From Methylocapsa sp. D3K7 (GTDB lineage: Bacteria; Pseudomonadota; Alphaproteobacteria; Rhizobiales; Beijerinckiaceae): a stretch of DNA of 64,000 nt. The stretch covers positions 1 to 64,000 of the forward strand of contig NZ_CP123229.1 in NCBI RefSeq assembly GCF_029855125.1. The letters are read 5' to 3'. Positions 48,034 through 57,568 of this stretch are shown here, one piece after another. Numbering within the stretch: position 1 is the first letter of the stretch; each line of letters starts with the position of its first letter. The translations under genes and the position numbers were made by a program. The notes under the pieces are model-generated. The model was not told the DNA's origin, did no database searches, and was given only the letters and a program-made list of their open reading frames with translations.

Positions 48034-48927
48034 TTATGGCCCGTTGAAATGCACCGTCCCGAACCCTGCAATATCATAGCCGCCAAGCTCTTGTGCTCGC
48101 CGCTCGAAAGGCGCGCTTGCGCAAAAGCGGATGAGGTTTTGAAACGGCGGATCAAAATAGGCTTTGCGCCAGATCAAAAGGTCGAACCGCTCCGCGATCA
48201 TCGGCTTGAATTCGAGCTGAAATTGCCGCGCGCTGGCCTCGATACCAAGACCCACATCGGCCCTCCCGGCAGCGATGGCCATGGCAAGATCCGTCTCTGA
48301 CCGTTCAACCGCCTCGACGCAGTTGAGATCGCTCTTCTTTAGACCTTCGCGTGCGAGCAATTGGGACAGCACCAATTCGCTGCCTGCCTCCGGCTGGCGC
48401 GACTGAAAACGCAAGGCTCGGGCATCCTTGAGGGAGTCGATCGTCCGGCCCTTCCCGGACCGGAACATCAAACCGCGGGTGCGCTTCGCCCATTCGAGCA
48501 GCACCACGGGTTTGTCACCAAACGATTCCTTGACCGCAGCAACGTTCCAGGCATCTTTTCCACGCTCCGGGATGTGCAATCCAGCTGCGAGGCAATCGCC
48601 GCTCGTCAGCCGTGCCAATCCATCAAGTGCGCCATCCAGGAAGGCTGCGATTCCGGAGCGTGATTCGCGTAACGCCCATTCAAGCAGCGGATCATGTCCG
48701 CCGGCAATCACCTGTGGCAGGGCCGGCGCCGGCGCCTGGGCACTTCTACCAGGTTTCGTTATGCCGCCGTTCGCTGCAATCCATTCCTCAATCTCGGCGC
48801 GTGGAAACAAAAGCTTGCCGGTAACACGGCGCACCGGGAGAGCTCCTTCCGACGCCAATTCATAGACCTTCCGCTCCTTGACGCGCAGCATCGCGGCGAG
48901 TTCCCGAGTCGTAAGGAATTGCGTCAT
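48034..48927 (-). CDS. one-hybrid regulator: excisionase-type HTH plus periplasmic-binding-like domain
   Basis: The N-terminal 60 residues are an excisionase/MerR-like HTH (LTTRELAAMLRVKERKVYELASEGALPVRR, FPRAEIEEWI). The rest is a PBP-like domain (substrate-binding type of Pfam PBP_like), with a hinge-like DLAMAIAAGRADVGLGIEA segment. Such proteins lie beside molybdate or tungstate transport genes and are predicted oxyanion-responsive repressors, similar in concept to ModE but of separate origin. The ATG lies 270 bp before the lone winged-helix gene. Confidence 0.8.
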   Translation of the reverse strand: MTQFLTTRELAAMLRVKERKVYELASEGALPVRRVTGKLLFPRAEIEEWIAANGGITKPGRSAQAPAPALPQVIAGGHDPLLEWALRESRSGIAAFLDGALDGLARLTSGDCLAAGLHIPERGKDAWNVAAVKESFGDKPVVLLEWAKRTRGLMFRSGKGRTIDSLKDARALRFQSRQPEAGSELVLSQLLAREGLKKSDLNCVEAVERSETDLAMAIAAGRADVGLGIEASARQFQLEFKPMIAERFDLLIWRKAYFDPPFQNLIRFCASAPFERRAQELGGYDIAGFGTVHFNGP

Positions 48928-49123
48928 CTGATATTCCCAAAACAGTTCTGAAAAAATAACATAAATTCACGTAATCGTAAAAGGACCAGAACATCCAAAA
49001 CTCCGCATTTGATATCCAGAAATAATAGCAATATAAATCCTATAGCATGGCTAATCGGCGTGAAGCATTTACCCTTGTGGCTGCAGAATTAGGCGAAAAT
49101 TTTTTAACATTGGCAAAGAATAT

Positions 49124-49135
49124 GCATAATTATGC
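49124..49135. promoter_or_regulatory. perfect palindrome in an AT-rich promoter region
   Basis: GCATAATTATGC is a perfect 12-bp palindrome about 60 bp before the winged-helix gene that starts the mod block. It may be an operator for the one-hybrid or winged-helix regulator. No known consensus matched. Confidence 0.35.
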
Positions 49136-49196
49136 GGGGTGAGGCAATTCTGAGCACGAACACAACCATTGATCTTTGAAAATGCTGTGAGAGCCG

Positions 49197-49550
49197 ATGA
49201 TGCGTCATCTCAAAGAAAAGGAATTTCTGGCTCCGCTCCGGGTCGGTGACATCAATCTCAATTATGAAACCCGGCGCATCACACGTTCAGGAAGGATCAT
49301 TCATGTCAGTCCTATCGAGTTCCGTTTGCTCAAATGCCTAATGGAGAAGCCAGGCCGAATCCTTTCGCGAGCGCAACTCCTGGAAATGGTTTGGGGCCCA
49401 ACCGAGATCGACGTGCGAACGGTCGACACGCACATCAGTCAACTGCGCAAGGCTCTTAGCGCGGACGGCGAAATGGACCCCATCAAGACGGCGCGAGGTT
49501 GCGGCTATTGCCTCGTTGAAACGTCGCGGAGACGGACCGAATCAACCTGA
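49197..49550 (+). CDS. stand-alone OmpR/PhoB-type winged-helix protein
   Basis: The 117 residues consist of a single Trans_reg_C domain (LRVGDINLNYETRRITRSGRIIHVSPIEFRLLKCLMEKPGRILSRAQLLEMVWG and VRTVDTHISQLRKAL, cited in part). The receiver domain that normally precedes it in response regulators is absent; the 250 bp upstream are AT-rich and non-coding. It may be a constitutive DNA-binding protein or a remnant. It lies directly before the molA-like gene and modABC on the same strand. Confidence 0.75.
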   Translation: MMRHLKEKEFLAPLRVGDINLNYETRRITRSGRIIHVSPIEFRLLKCLMEKPGRILSRAQLLEMVWGPTEIDVRTVDTHISQLRKALSADGEMDPIKTARGCGYCLVETSRRRTEST

Positions 49551-49597
49551 CCTAAAGGCGAATGGCGCCATGAATACCATCGAGGAAACGAGTTGAA

Positions 49598-50599
49598 ATG
49601 CTATCACGCCGTTCCTTGCTGTTCTTTCCCCTCGCTCTCGAAGCCGCCTTCCTGGAGCCGGCCTTTGCGAGCGATTTCGTGGACTCCGCCGGGCGCACGG
49701 TTCGGCTTCCCAACTCCATAAAACGGATCATTCCGGCCGGACCACCCGCTGAGGCACTGCTTTATAGTCTCGCGCCCGACACTTTGGCCGGATTGATCGA
49801 ACCTTGGACCGATAGTCAAAAGCAAGCTGGTATCGAGAAAATTCGGGATCTGCCAATGATCCCGCGCATCACGAGCCGGGACGGAGACCTCGACATGGAG
49901 GCGCTTCGCGCGCTTCACGCCGATCTCATCATCGATTACGGCAACATCGACGAACGTTACAACGCCCTTGCGGACAAAGTTCAATCTGCGACAGGCATTC
50001 CCTATCTGGTGCTTGATGGCAGTCTCACCAAAGTTCCGGAGATCGTCAGGCACTTGGGCGCGGTCTTGCAGCGGGAAGAGCGCGCCGGCGACATTGCTAA
50101 GACCGCCGAATTTGCTCTGCAAAAATTGATGCCAGTTACATCGAAGGCCGCTGGTGAGCGTATCTCGGTCTATTACGCGCGTGGCGGCGACGGCCTGCGC
50201 GCGGTCCGTTCGGGATCCAGTCTCGACGAGGCAATAGCGCTTGCTGGCGGACATAATGTCATTCCGCCGGGCGATGGCACATTTTCCGTGATAAGCGTTG
50301 GGGCCGTGGCCGCTCTGAATCCTTACATCGTCGTCCTCGCCGATCCAAAAGCCGCGGAACCGGGTGCGCCGCTGCGCCAGTCACTCCCGGCGCAGACACG
50401 TTTTCTCGTGGATTCTGGCTTGCCTTATGGCTGGATTGAACGTCCACCCTCCCTCAATCGTCTGATCGGCGCGCTGTGGCTCGCCTCAAATCTTTACCCA
50501 GGCGAAATTTCCTTTTCAAACGGGGAAGCTCGCGAAATGAGCGTTGCCCTGTTTCATCGAAGCCCAACGGATCCAATGATCCAAAACCTATTTCATTGA
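49598..50599 (+). CDS. BtuF/MolA-like ABC substrate-binding protein
   Basis: A class III periplasmic binding protein of the type that binds siderophores, cobalamin or (MolA in Haemophilus) molybdate. The signal peptide (LLFFPLALEAAFLEPAFAS) precedes FVDSAGRTVRLPNSIKRIIPAG and a long helical hinge. It stands between the winged-helix gene and modA with no ATPase or permease of its own, so it may supply another transporter or assist modBC. Cargo cannot be read from sequence. Confidence 0.75.
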   Translation: MLSRRSLLFFPLALEAAFLEPAFASDFVDSAGRTVRLPNSIKRIIPAGPPAEALLYSLAPDTLAGLIEPWTDSQKQAGIEKIRDLPMIPRITSRDGDLDMEALRALHADLIIDYGNIDERYNALADKVQSATGIPYLVLDGSLTKVPEIVRHLGAVLQREERAGDIAKTAEFALQKLMPVTSKAAGERISVYYARGGDGLRAVRSGSSLDEAIALAGGHNVIPPGDGTFSVISVGAVAALNPYIVVLADPKAAEPGAPLRQSLPAQTRFLVDSGLPYGWIERPPSLNRLIGALWLASNLYPGEISFSNGEAREMSVALFHRSPTDPMIQNLFH

Positions 50600-50666
50600 C
50601 CCCGCCATCCGGCAACGCATCCGCGTTCCGCTCCCGGTAAAAAACTAAAGAGGAGGATTATCCGAA

Positions 50667-51515
50667 ATGAACAAAAAGACAGATTTGACGATCGCGGCCA
50701 CCACTCGGCGCGGATTGGCTACCCTAGCGTTAAGTTTAATTTTCGTGGCAGCCATGCTCCCCCGGCCACTGTTCGCCCAGCAGCAGCAGCCTGCGCTAGC
50801 CCCAGCGGCTGCGGCAAAGGGGCCCACTGTGTTTGCGGCGGCCAGTATGAAGACGGCGCTCGACGCGGTGGCTGCGGCTTGGACGGCCGAGACCGGCAAG
50901 ACTCCCCCAATCGTCTACGCCTCCTCCGCTGTATTGGCGAAGCAGATCGAGCAAGGTGCCCCAGCCGATATTTTCATCTCCGCCGACCTGACTTGGATGG
51001 ATTATCTCGAAAAGGCCAAACTCATCCAGTCGAAAACGCGGCATAATTTGCTTGGCAATGTGCTTGTTCTCATTGAGCCAGCAGACGCGACCGCCAAACT
51101 CACGATCGCGCCGGATTTCGATCTCGCCGGCGCGACGGGTGATGGCAAGATTGCGGTCTGCACCATAGCTTCGTGCCCGGGGGGGATTTACGCCAAGCAA
51201 GCTCTGGAAGCGCTCGGGATCTGGGCGAAGGTGGAGCCAAAGCTTGCGCAAGCGGACAATATTCGCAATGCGCTGGCCTTCGTTTCTCGCGGCGAAGCCA
51301 AATTTGGCATCGTCTATGCCACGGACGCCAAGGCCGATCCAAAAGTGAAAGTGGTCGGTACTTTTCCCGAGGCCACACACAGCCCGATCATTTACCCCGT
51401 GGCGGTGATCGAAACCTCGAAGAACCCATATGCCGTCGCCTTCGCAACCTATCTGTCGTCGAAGGCCGCAAAAAAGATTTGGACCGAGCAGGGTTTCAAG
51501 TTTTTGCAGAAATAA
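50667..51515 (+). CDS. modA: molybdate ABC transporter substrate-binding protein
   Basis: ModA captures molybdate in the periplasm. The signal peptide ends near FAQQQQ; the mature start TVFAAASMKTALDAVAAAWTAETG is the classic ModA motif, and ASSAVLAKQIEQGAPADIFISAD follows. Length 282 is slightly long because of the Gln/Ala-rich linker. AGGAGGATT precedes the ATG. First gene of modABC. Confidence 0.95.
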   Translation: MNKKTDLTIAATTRRGLATLALSLIFVAAMLPRPLFAQQQQPALAPAAAAKGPTVFAAASMKTALDAVAAAWTAETGKTPPIVYASSAVLAKQIEQGAPADIFISADLTWMDYLEKAKLIQSKTRHNLLGNVLVLIEPADATAKLTIAPDFDLAGATGDGKIAVCTIASCPGGIYAKQALEALGIWAKVEPKLAQADNIRNALAFVSRGEAKFGIVYATDAKADPKVKVVGTFPEATHSPIIYPVAVIETSKNPYAVAFATYLSSKAAKKIWTEQGFKFLQK

Positions 51516-51608
51516 AGCATTCCGTTAGCGCCGAGGATTGAAAAATTTTGTCGCGGGGTTTCACCGTGTCTCCCGCGACGAACGCTTTCATATAGAACCA
51601 ACGGAGCC

Positions 51609-52334
51609 TTGCTTTTGCTCGACGTGTCGCCTGCCGCCTTGATCGATTTGTCGCCTTCCGAATGGACTGCAATCCTGCTTTCCTTGCGGATCGCCATCGT
51701 CGCGACGATCATGAGTCTGCCATTGGGCATATTCACCGCCTATGCACTCGCCCGCTGGCATTTCCCTGGCAAGATGATCTTGAACGGAGTCGTGCATATG
51801 CCCTTGGTTTTACCTCCAGTCGTCACCGGCTTCATCCTGCTTATCCTGCTTGGCCGGAAAGGCGCTTTTGGCCAATATCTCGCCGACATTGGAATCGTTT
51901 TATCGTTTCGCTGGACTGGCGCGGCGGTGGCTTGCGCCGTGATGGGCTTCCCATTGATGGTTCGCGCCATGCGTCTTTCTTTTGAGTCGATCGACCGGCG
52001 CCTTGAACTTGCCGCGGGAACCCTGGGCGCAAGCCCCATCTGGACATTTTTTATCGTTAGCCTGCCGCTCGCGATTCCGGGCATCGTCGTTGGCGCCATA
52101 TTGGCTTTCGCAAAAGCGCTCGGTGAGTTCGGTGCAACGATCACATTCGTTTCGAATATTCCGGGCGAGACGCAGACGATTTCAGCGGCGATTTACTCTT
52201 ATACGCAAGTGCCGGGTGGCGATGAAAGCGCTTTGCGCTTGACCCTCGTGGCGATCGTCATTTCCTTTGCCGCGCTTGTGACCTCCGAAGTCATCCAACG
52301 GTTTGCGGAGAAGCGTATGGCGAGTTTCGAATGA
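51609..52334 (+). CDS. modB: molybdate ABC transporter permease
   Basis: The inner-membrane channel for molybdate, with five to six helices and the EAA loop (DRRLELAAGTLGASPIWTFFIVSLPLAIPG). GEFGATITFVSNIPGETQTI is characteristic of ModB. The frame opens with TTG at 51609; no good ATG is available near the start, and a GTG a few codons further is possible. modC overlaps its stop by ATGA. Confidence 0.93.
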   Translation: MLLLDVSPAALIDLSPSEWTAILLSLRIAIVATIMSLPLGIFTAYALARWHFPGKMILNGVVHMPLVLPPVVTGFILLILLGRKGAFGQYLADIGIVLSFRWTGAAVACAVMGFPLMVRAMRLSFESIDRRLELAAGTLGASPIWTFFIVSLPLAIPGIVVGAILAFAKALGEFGATITFVSNIPGETQTISAAIYSYTQVPGGDESALRLTLVAIVISFAALVTSEVIQRFAEKRMASFE

Positions 52335-53428
52335 TCGATGTGGATGTCGGACTTAAAGTGGGCGTCTTTGATCTCCAAGTGGCCTTTAAAAATGGTGAAG
52401 GGCTCATCGCGCTGTTCGGCCAATCGGGATCTGGCAAATCGTTGACACTCAGCCTTATAGCGGGACTGCTGCGGCCAGATCGAGGTCGTATCGTTTTGGA
52501 TGGCAATACACTTGTGGATGTCGAGCGCGGCATTTTCGTGCCGATGCACAAGCGCCGCATTGGCCTCGTCTTCCAGGATTCAAATCTTTTCCCTCATCTC
52601 AGTGTAAAACAAAATCTTTTACTCGGGCGTTGGTTCGCTCCGCGCCGCGACCGTGAGATCGATTTTGAGGCTGTGATCAAAACCTTGGGGATCGAAAACC
52701 TGCTTGCGCGGCGCCCGGCGCGTTTGTCGGGCGGCGAAAGGCAGAGGGTTGCAATCGGGCGGGCGCTTTTGTCCTGCCCAAAGCTTCTTCTCTTTGATGA
52801 GCCGCTGGCCGCGCTCGACATGCAGCGCAAGCTTGAGATCATGCCTTTGATCGAGCAAATCCGCGATGAATTCAAAGTGCCGATCGTGTATATTTCACAC
52901 GCCTTAGAAGAAGTGGTGCGGCTGGCAACGACCATCGTTGTGATTGAGGCAGGAAGGGTCAAGGCCGTCGGCCGTCCCGACGAAGTTTTTGGCCGAGCGG
53001 CGGCACCTGCGGGTGAAGAGCGTTTTGATCGTTCCTCTGTTTTGAAGATGGAGGTTTGTGCCACCAACGCCGCCTACGGCCTGACCGAGCTAAAGCATCC
53101 GTCCGGCACCGTTTGGCTTGCCGGTCCCGCCGGGCCCATCGGAAGCGTCGCCCGGATTATCGTGAAGGCGACCGACGTCACACTCTCGCTTGGGCCGCCG
53201 CATGATCTAAGCACGCGCAGTGTTCTTTCCGGTATGATCGAGGGTATCGAAAAGGACGGCCCGCTGGCGATGGTCGCCATCGCGCTCAACGGAGAAGGGT
53301 ATCTATTTGCGACAGCGACGCGCCATGCGATCGATGAACTCGGTCTCAAGAGTGGTGTTCGCGTCTTCGCCTTGCTTAAAACCTCGGCACTCGACGAGCG
53401 AAAAATCGCTTCCTTTCCCCGGGGCTAG
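52331..53428 (+). CDS. modC: molybdate ABC transporter ATP-binding protein
   Basis: ModC energises molybdate uptake. It has Walker A GQSGSGKS, signature LSGGERQRVAIGRAL, Walker B LLLFDEPLAALD and a C-terminal TOBE/Mop domain from about residue 290 (RSVLSGMIEGIEKDG...), which in this family may sense molybdate. Length 365 is normal. Last gene of the operon. Confidence 0.94.
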   Translation: MIDVDVGLKVGVFDLQVAFKNGEGLIALFGQSGSGKSLTLSLIAGLLRPDRGRIVLDGNTLVDVERGIFVPMHKRRIGLVFQDSNLFPHLSVKQNLLLGRWFAPRRDREIDFEAVIKTLGIENLLARRPARLSGGERQRVAIGRALLSCPKLLLFDEPLAALDMQRKLEIMPLIEQIRDEFKVPIVYISHALEEVVRLATTIVVIEAGRVKAVGRPDEVFGRAAAPAGEERFDRSSVLKMEVCATNAAYGLTELKHPSGTVWLAGPAGPIGSVARIIVKATDVTLSLGPPHDLSTRSVLSGMIEGIEKDGPLAMVAIALNGEGYLFATATRHAIDELGLKSGVRVFALLKTSALDERKIASFPRG

Positions 53429-54118
53429 ACGGATCACGGTACGGCGTGGAAGCACCGGACAAATTTACGCCGGATCTTGTCTTGCCGCGAGCGTAGACTG
53501 CCTTATGCACTGAGAAATTATTTCTTCGATTGCATCCGATTGTTGCGTCATCGATCGCTTTGTGGGGCTTTGCGATTTCAGATTGCCCAAATGCCACTTC
53601 CTAAGAGCGCAGGTCATCCATACTTTCCTTTATCGGTAGCACCGGGCCACAGATAAACCGGAATTTTTCTGCGCCGCCGCCCGCTTGTGATCATCGACCC
53701 GCCATCTCGGGACTGCATAGCTCTCGGCGATAGAGGCGGTCGTATCGCAAATCCTCGAGTTTGCAGAATATCAAAGTTTACCAACCGGACAACTAGTTCG
53801 GTATTTGAATGATCACAGAGGGAAAGCTGTAACGGGCGCGGCCGCATTCATCACCAAACACGAAGGCTTGTCGATGTCGGGGTTGGGTCGTCCCCTCGAG
53901 CGCGTCTCAAGGTTGCGGCGTACTCGGGAATAATACGTAAGGGTACAAGCTTAGGGAATTGAACCAGATAGGCGCTCCGATGGATTGATGACATTCCTAG
54001 GAGAGCAAGGAAAGCGCGAATTGGGCAGAGATCATTAACGATAGAGCGGAAGCCGCCATATCAAAATCGCCAACAGCCAGAACGGTAAAGCACTCATTGA
54101 ACCGGAGACCAAATCTCG
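53429..54118. other. 690-bp region without recognised gene
   Basis: Located between modC and the glycoside hydrolase gene. Short frames exist, but none resembles a known protein. A few codons near 53840-53870 recall the start of a GH24 lysozyme (FITKHEGL), far too short to claim. Composition is more AT-rich than the mod genes, and this may be the edge of an acquired segment. Confidence 0.4.
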
Positions 54119-56128
54119 ATGCCAGACAAAGTAACGATCTTCGTGATCTTTTATCTCGTTTTCTTGGCCGCAGCTCCGCTGTTCCTTTGCGTAGCTTCCG
54201 CAAAACGGCGCGGGGCATTTTTGCCATTCACGTTTGACCCTAGAAAACGAGATGGACGGAGTGTTACGCTAAAATTTGCCGCCGTTGCTATCGCGGTTAT
54301 CTTCACTGAACCAGCATATGCTGCCAATGCGCAACATCTTGCCAAGTTTCTCGAATCTTTCGGGGTCGGCGGAGGTGTTTATCCCGGCCGTGAAGCTCAG
54401 TATATTTATCTAGGGGTGAGGAACAATAGGGATGGCGGAGTCACGACCCCGGATGGGGTTACAAACGCCATAAATCTTCACAACAGCACCATGATTCCTG
54501 GCGTCAATCCCGGCGTGAAGGCCAGTCTGCTTACGATCTCCCAACCTGGTTGGCCAACAATTCCTCAATTCATAAAAAATGCTGAGTCGCTCGCGGCGGC
54601 GGGGGCGCTACTTGCAATCGAGGGAGTGAATGAGCCCCACAACTTTGGCGTTACGTATAATGGCCGGTATGGGGGAGGGGGGACCGACTGGCTTCCAGTC
54701 GCACAGTTCACACGCGATTTGCGTGCGGCCGTGGTTGCTGATCCATGGATTAGCACCTATCCAGTGTTTAGCCCGTCCGAGACTGGGGCGGAATCTGGAA
54801 ACTATGGGCTGCAATGGGCTCAAATCCCCAAGGGTGGAGCTGATCCAACAAAGCAAGCAGCTGCAGGTGTACCCGATGGAACGATTTATTACGACTTTGC
54901 GAATGCGCACAATTACGTCTGCTCTATCTTCCCTGACCCTGTCAGACCAAATCAAGCGTGGTTGGCTTCCGATCCGTCTGTGAACCAACCAGGTTTCGAC
55001 GGCGAGTACGGGAACAATGGTGTCACATGGGGGGCGAAATACGCCGGCTACACACCAACGCAGCTTCTGACTCTTCCGAAGGTGACAACAGAAACAGGAT
55101 GGCAAACCGGAAGTGGGAAGGGATTCGTAAGCGAGGATACTCAGGGTAAGGTCTTATTGAATACGCTTTTGGACCAATTTAAGCGAGGCTGGGCTTATAC
55201 ATTTTTTTATGAACTTTATGATGGGGGGACCAGTCTTGGCACCTGGGGACTGTTTCATAGTGACAAAAGCCCAAAGCTCGCCGCAACATATTTTCATAAT
55301 TTAACGTCTGCTCTCGTGGACATAGGCTATGGCTCTCTTGGGCAACTTCCATATAGCTTCACGGGACCGGCGACTGTCCATGATTTGCTTCTGCAACGTA
55401 GCGATGGACAGTTCTTTCTGGTTCTTTGGAATGAGCGGGTGCCTGGAGATGGCGGCTCAGATGACATTCCGCTGGATCTCGGACAGACCTTTTCCTCGAT
55501 CGACATTTACGACCCGACGGTAGGAACAGGAATTCAAAGGACATATCCGAACACGAGATCCCTTACTCTTCACATGACCGATCATCCGTTGATCTTGGCG
55601 TTGAAGCCCGCCATAGGCAGCGGAAACAGCGTGTCGTTTGTTAAGCGCGACACGACGACGATGGGCAATTGGTCCGGAGTCTATGGGGCCGACGGTTATA
55701 ATATCAGCCAGGATACCCATACCCTGACGCCAAGTTATGCCTCGGTTGGGTTTAGTGGCCAGTCGAATTACACTTGGGTCAGTCTTCCCACAGACAAGAG
55801 GGCTTTGCAAAGGCCGGAAAATCCGTCAACGAGAATCGCCGCGTGTTGGTATTCGGCAACGAACTTCACGATCGACGTGAACATAACTGATGGCAAGTCG
55901 CATCAGGTTGCACTCTATGCCAACGATTGGGATCATGACACCCGAAAGGAAACGATCAACGTGATCGATGCGGCGACAAGCGCGGTTCTGGACACACAAA
56001 TCCTTCCGGCAGGCGCCTCCCTTCATAATGGGGAATATTTGGTTTGGAACATCAAAGGTCACGTGAAGTTCCAAATTGTTCGAAATGTGAGTTACAATAG
56101 CGTTATCAGCGGAATTTTCTTTCGCTGA
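54119..56128 (+). CDS. membrane-anchored or secreted glycoside hydrolase (clan GH-A-like)
   Basis: A 669-residue protein. Two hydrophobic stretches stand at the N-terminus (TIFVIFYLVFLAAAPLFL and VTLKFAAVAIAVIFTEPAYA); the second resembles a signal peptide. The central barrel has EGVNEPHNFG (Glu172, acid/base in the clan A pattern NEP) and KVTTETGWQTG (Glu325, nucleophile). A C-terminal beta-sandwich (about 530-669) with VALYANDWD and KFQIVRNVSYNSVISGIFF follows. Substrate unknown. Codon use seems less GC-rich than neighbours, suggesting transfer. Confidence 0.65.
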   Translation: MPDKVTIFVIFYLVFLAAAPLFLCVASAKRRGAFLPFTFDPRKRDGRSVTLKFAAVAIAVIFTEPAYAANAQHLAKFLESFGVGGGVYPGREAQYIYLGVRNNRDGGVTTPDGVTNAINLHNSTMIPGVNPGVKASLLTISQPGWPTIPQFIKNAESLAAAGALLAIEGVNEPHNFGVTYNGRYGGGGTDWLPVAQFTRDLRAAVVADPWISTYPVFSPSETGAESGNYGLQWAQIPKGGADPTKQAAAGVPDGTIYYDFANAHNYVCSIFPDPVRPNQAWLASDPSVNQPGFDGEYGNNGVTWGAKYAGYTPTQLLTLPKVTTETGWQTGSGKGFVSEDTQGKVLLNTLLDQFKRGWAYTFFYELYDGGTSLGTWGLFHSDKSPKLAATYFHNLTSALVDIGYGSLGQLPYSFTGPATVHDLLLQRSDGQFFLVLWNERVPGDGGSDDIPLDLGQTFSSIDIYDPTVGTGIQRTYPNTRSLTLHMTDHPLILALKPAIGSGNSVSFVKRDTTTMGNWSGVYGADGYNISQDTHTLTPSYASVGFSGQSNYTWVSLPTDKRALQRPENPSTRIAACWYSATNFTIDVNITDGKSHQVALYANDWDHDTRKETINVIDAATSAVLDTQILPAGASLHNGEYLVWNIKGHVKFQIVRNVSYNSVISGIFFR

Positions 56129-56742
56129 AAGATCTTCGTCGCTCAAGGGCAGCAAACTTGGCCATTTTCGACCGTCAAAGATGAGCGCTAGACGTCACAA
56201 ACGATAATGCCCGCGGGGCTCCCTTGAAGACACATTCATGCGGGGCTGGCAGCCATGCGGACCGGACGTCTGCGCAAGCGTACCGCTTCCAAGCCGCGAA
56301 AATCTGCCAGAAACCTGATTCGTTCGCGCAGGCAGCACAGTACTTTGCTGTGCGAATGGTGCCAATCGTCATACGTTTGAAACAAACTAGAAATAGTTCT
56401 TGCCGGACATTCGCTTGTCAAGAACGGATTGGCAGTCACCGGACCGGAAGTATAGCCGCGCTCCATTTGATTATGTTCTCCAACCGCTCCTAATCATATC
56501 GCTGTACCAGGGATTGGCGCTTGGCTGACCGCTACGATGCCCGAGAAATCTGTCTCGTGTGAGACAAGTTTTATCGGGCTATATCATACTCGAACGTTCG
56601 TGTTTTCTTCAGTTTTACCGGCCACTTGATCGGCTGACACCCGGCAATTTTTGTCTGCCATGTGCAAGTGAAGCGGCCGGCAAATCAGCCGATTTTGAAG
56701 GCTACGGCGCGCTGGCAATACATATATGGGCAAGGGAAAGCC
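56129..56742. other. 614-bp region without recognised gene
   Basis: I see no credible coding region. Two small hairpins occur: one near 56335-56355 (GCACAG/CTGTGC) and one at 56553-56566 (GTCTC, GTGT, GAGAC) followed by AAGTTTT, which could be a weak terminator for the upstream gene or belong to an RNA. No known RNA family was recognised. Confidence 0.35.
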
Positions 56743-57423
56743 ATGGGGACTGAACTTAACAACAATACCATCACAACGGCGTACGCGCACTGGGCGCCGA
56801 TCTATGATTTGGTCTTCGGCGCAGTATTTAGGCATGCCCGCTGCGCTGCGATCGCTGCGGCGGAGCGCTGCGGCGGCCGCATTCTTGAGGTGGGTGTTGG
56901 TACCGGCATATCTTTGCCGGATTATGCACGCTCGACGCGCCTCGTCGGCGTCGACCTCTCCGAGCCGATGTTGCGTAAGGCTCATACCCGGGTCCATGAG
57001 CTGGATCTATGCAGCGTCGAAGGGCTCGCTGTCATGGACGCTCAGCACATGGCATTTCCAGATGATTCTTTCGACGTTATCGTTGCGCAACTTGTCGTCA
57101 CCACGGTTCCAAATCCCGAGGCGACCCTCGACGAATTTGTGCGCCTCCTTAAACCAGGAGGCGAAATCGTGCTGGTAACGCGGATTGGGGCGGATAGCGG
57201 ACTTCGGCGCGCCGTAGAGCAATCACTAACGCCGATCACTCGTTTGCTCGGTTGGCGGCTGGAATTCCCTTGGGCGCGCTATGCGCGCTGGGTCGAAAGG
57301 CAGGAAGGGGTTCACGTGATCGAACGCACAGCCATGCCGCCATTCGGCCATTTCTCACTCGTCCGCTTCGGTAAATTCCTCCAGACCGGAGCCGTACAAG
57401 AGGATTACCTAGAGGTCGCTTGA
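56743..57423 (+). CDS. pmtA: phosphatidylethanolamine N-methyltransferase (Rhodobacter type)
   Basis: PmtA methylates phosphatidylethanolamine in three steps to phosphatidylcholine. The 226-residue protein has TAYAHWAPIYDLVFGAVF, the SAM motif ILEVGVGTGISLPDY, DAQHMAFPDDSFDVIVAQLVVTTVPNPEATLDEF and GWRLEFPWARYARW, all typical of the Rhodobacter-type enzyme (as I recall it). ATG at 56743 has AAGG upstream; the frame extends earlier. It is followed after about 145 bp by a membrane protein and psd, giving a phospholipid context. Confidence 0.85.
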   Translation: MGTELNNNTITTAYAHWAPIYDLVFGAVFRHARCAAIAAAERCGGRILEVGVGTGISLPDYARSTRLVGVDLSEPMLRKAHTRVHELDLCSVEGLAVMDAQHMAFPDDSFDVIVAQLVVTTVPNPEATLDEFVRLLKPGGEIVLVTRIGADSGLRRAVEQSLTPITRLLGWRLEFPWARYARWVERQEGVHVIERTAMPPFGHFSLVRFGKFLQTGAVQEDYLEVA

Positions 57424-57568
57424 AGATAACTCTCTTCACGCTTACGGCGTCATTACAACTTGGCTGGACCGCACTTATTCCGGGCCGCTTGGATGGACGG
57501 CGATTTGGGGATTGTTCAGGAACTGTCATATTTGGCGTGTAGACGATAAACATAAAGGTGGGAGGATC

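Noticed and set aside
53820..53940. Possible lysozyme (GH24) fragment
   Set aside because: Only about eight residues (FITKHEGL) resemble the family and the frame soon stops, which is within chance.
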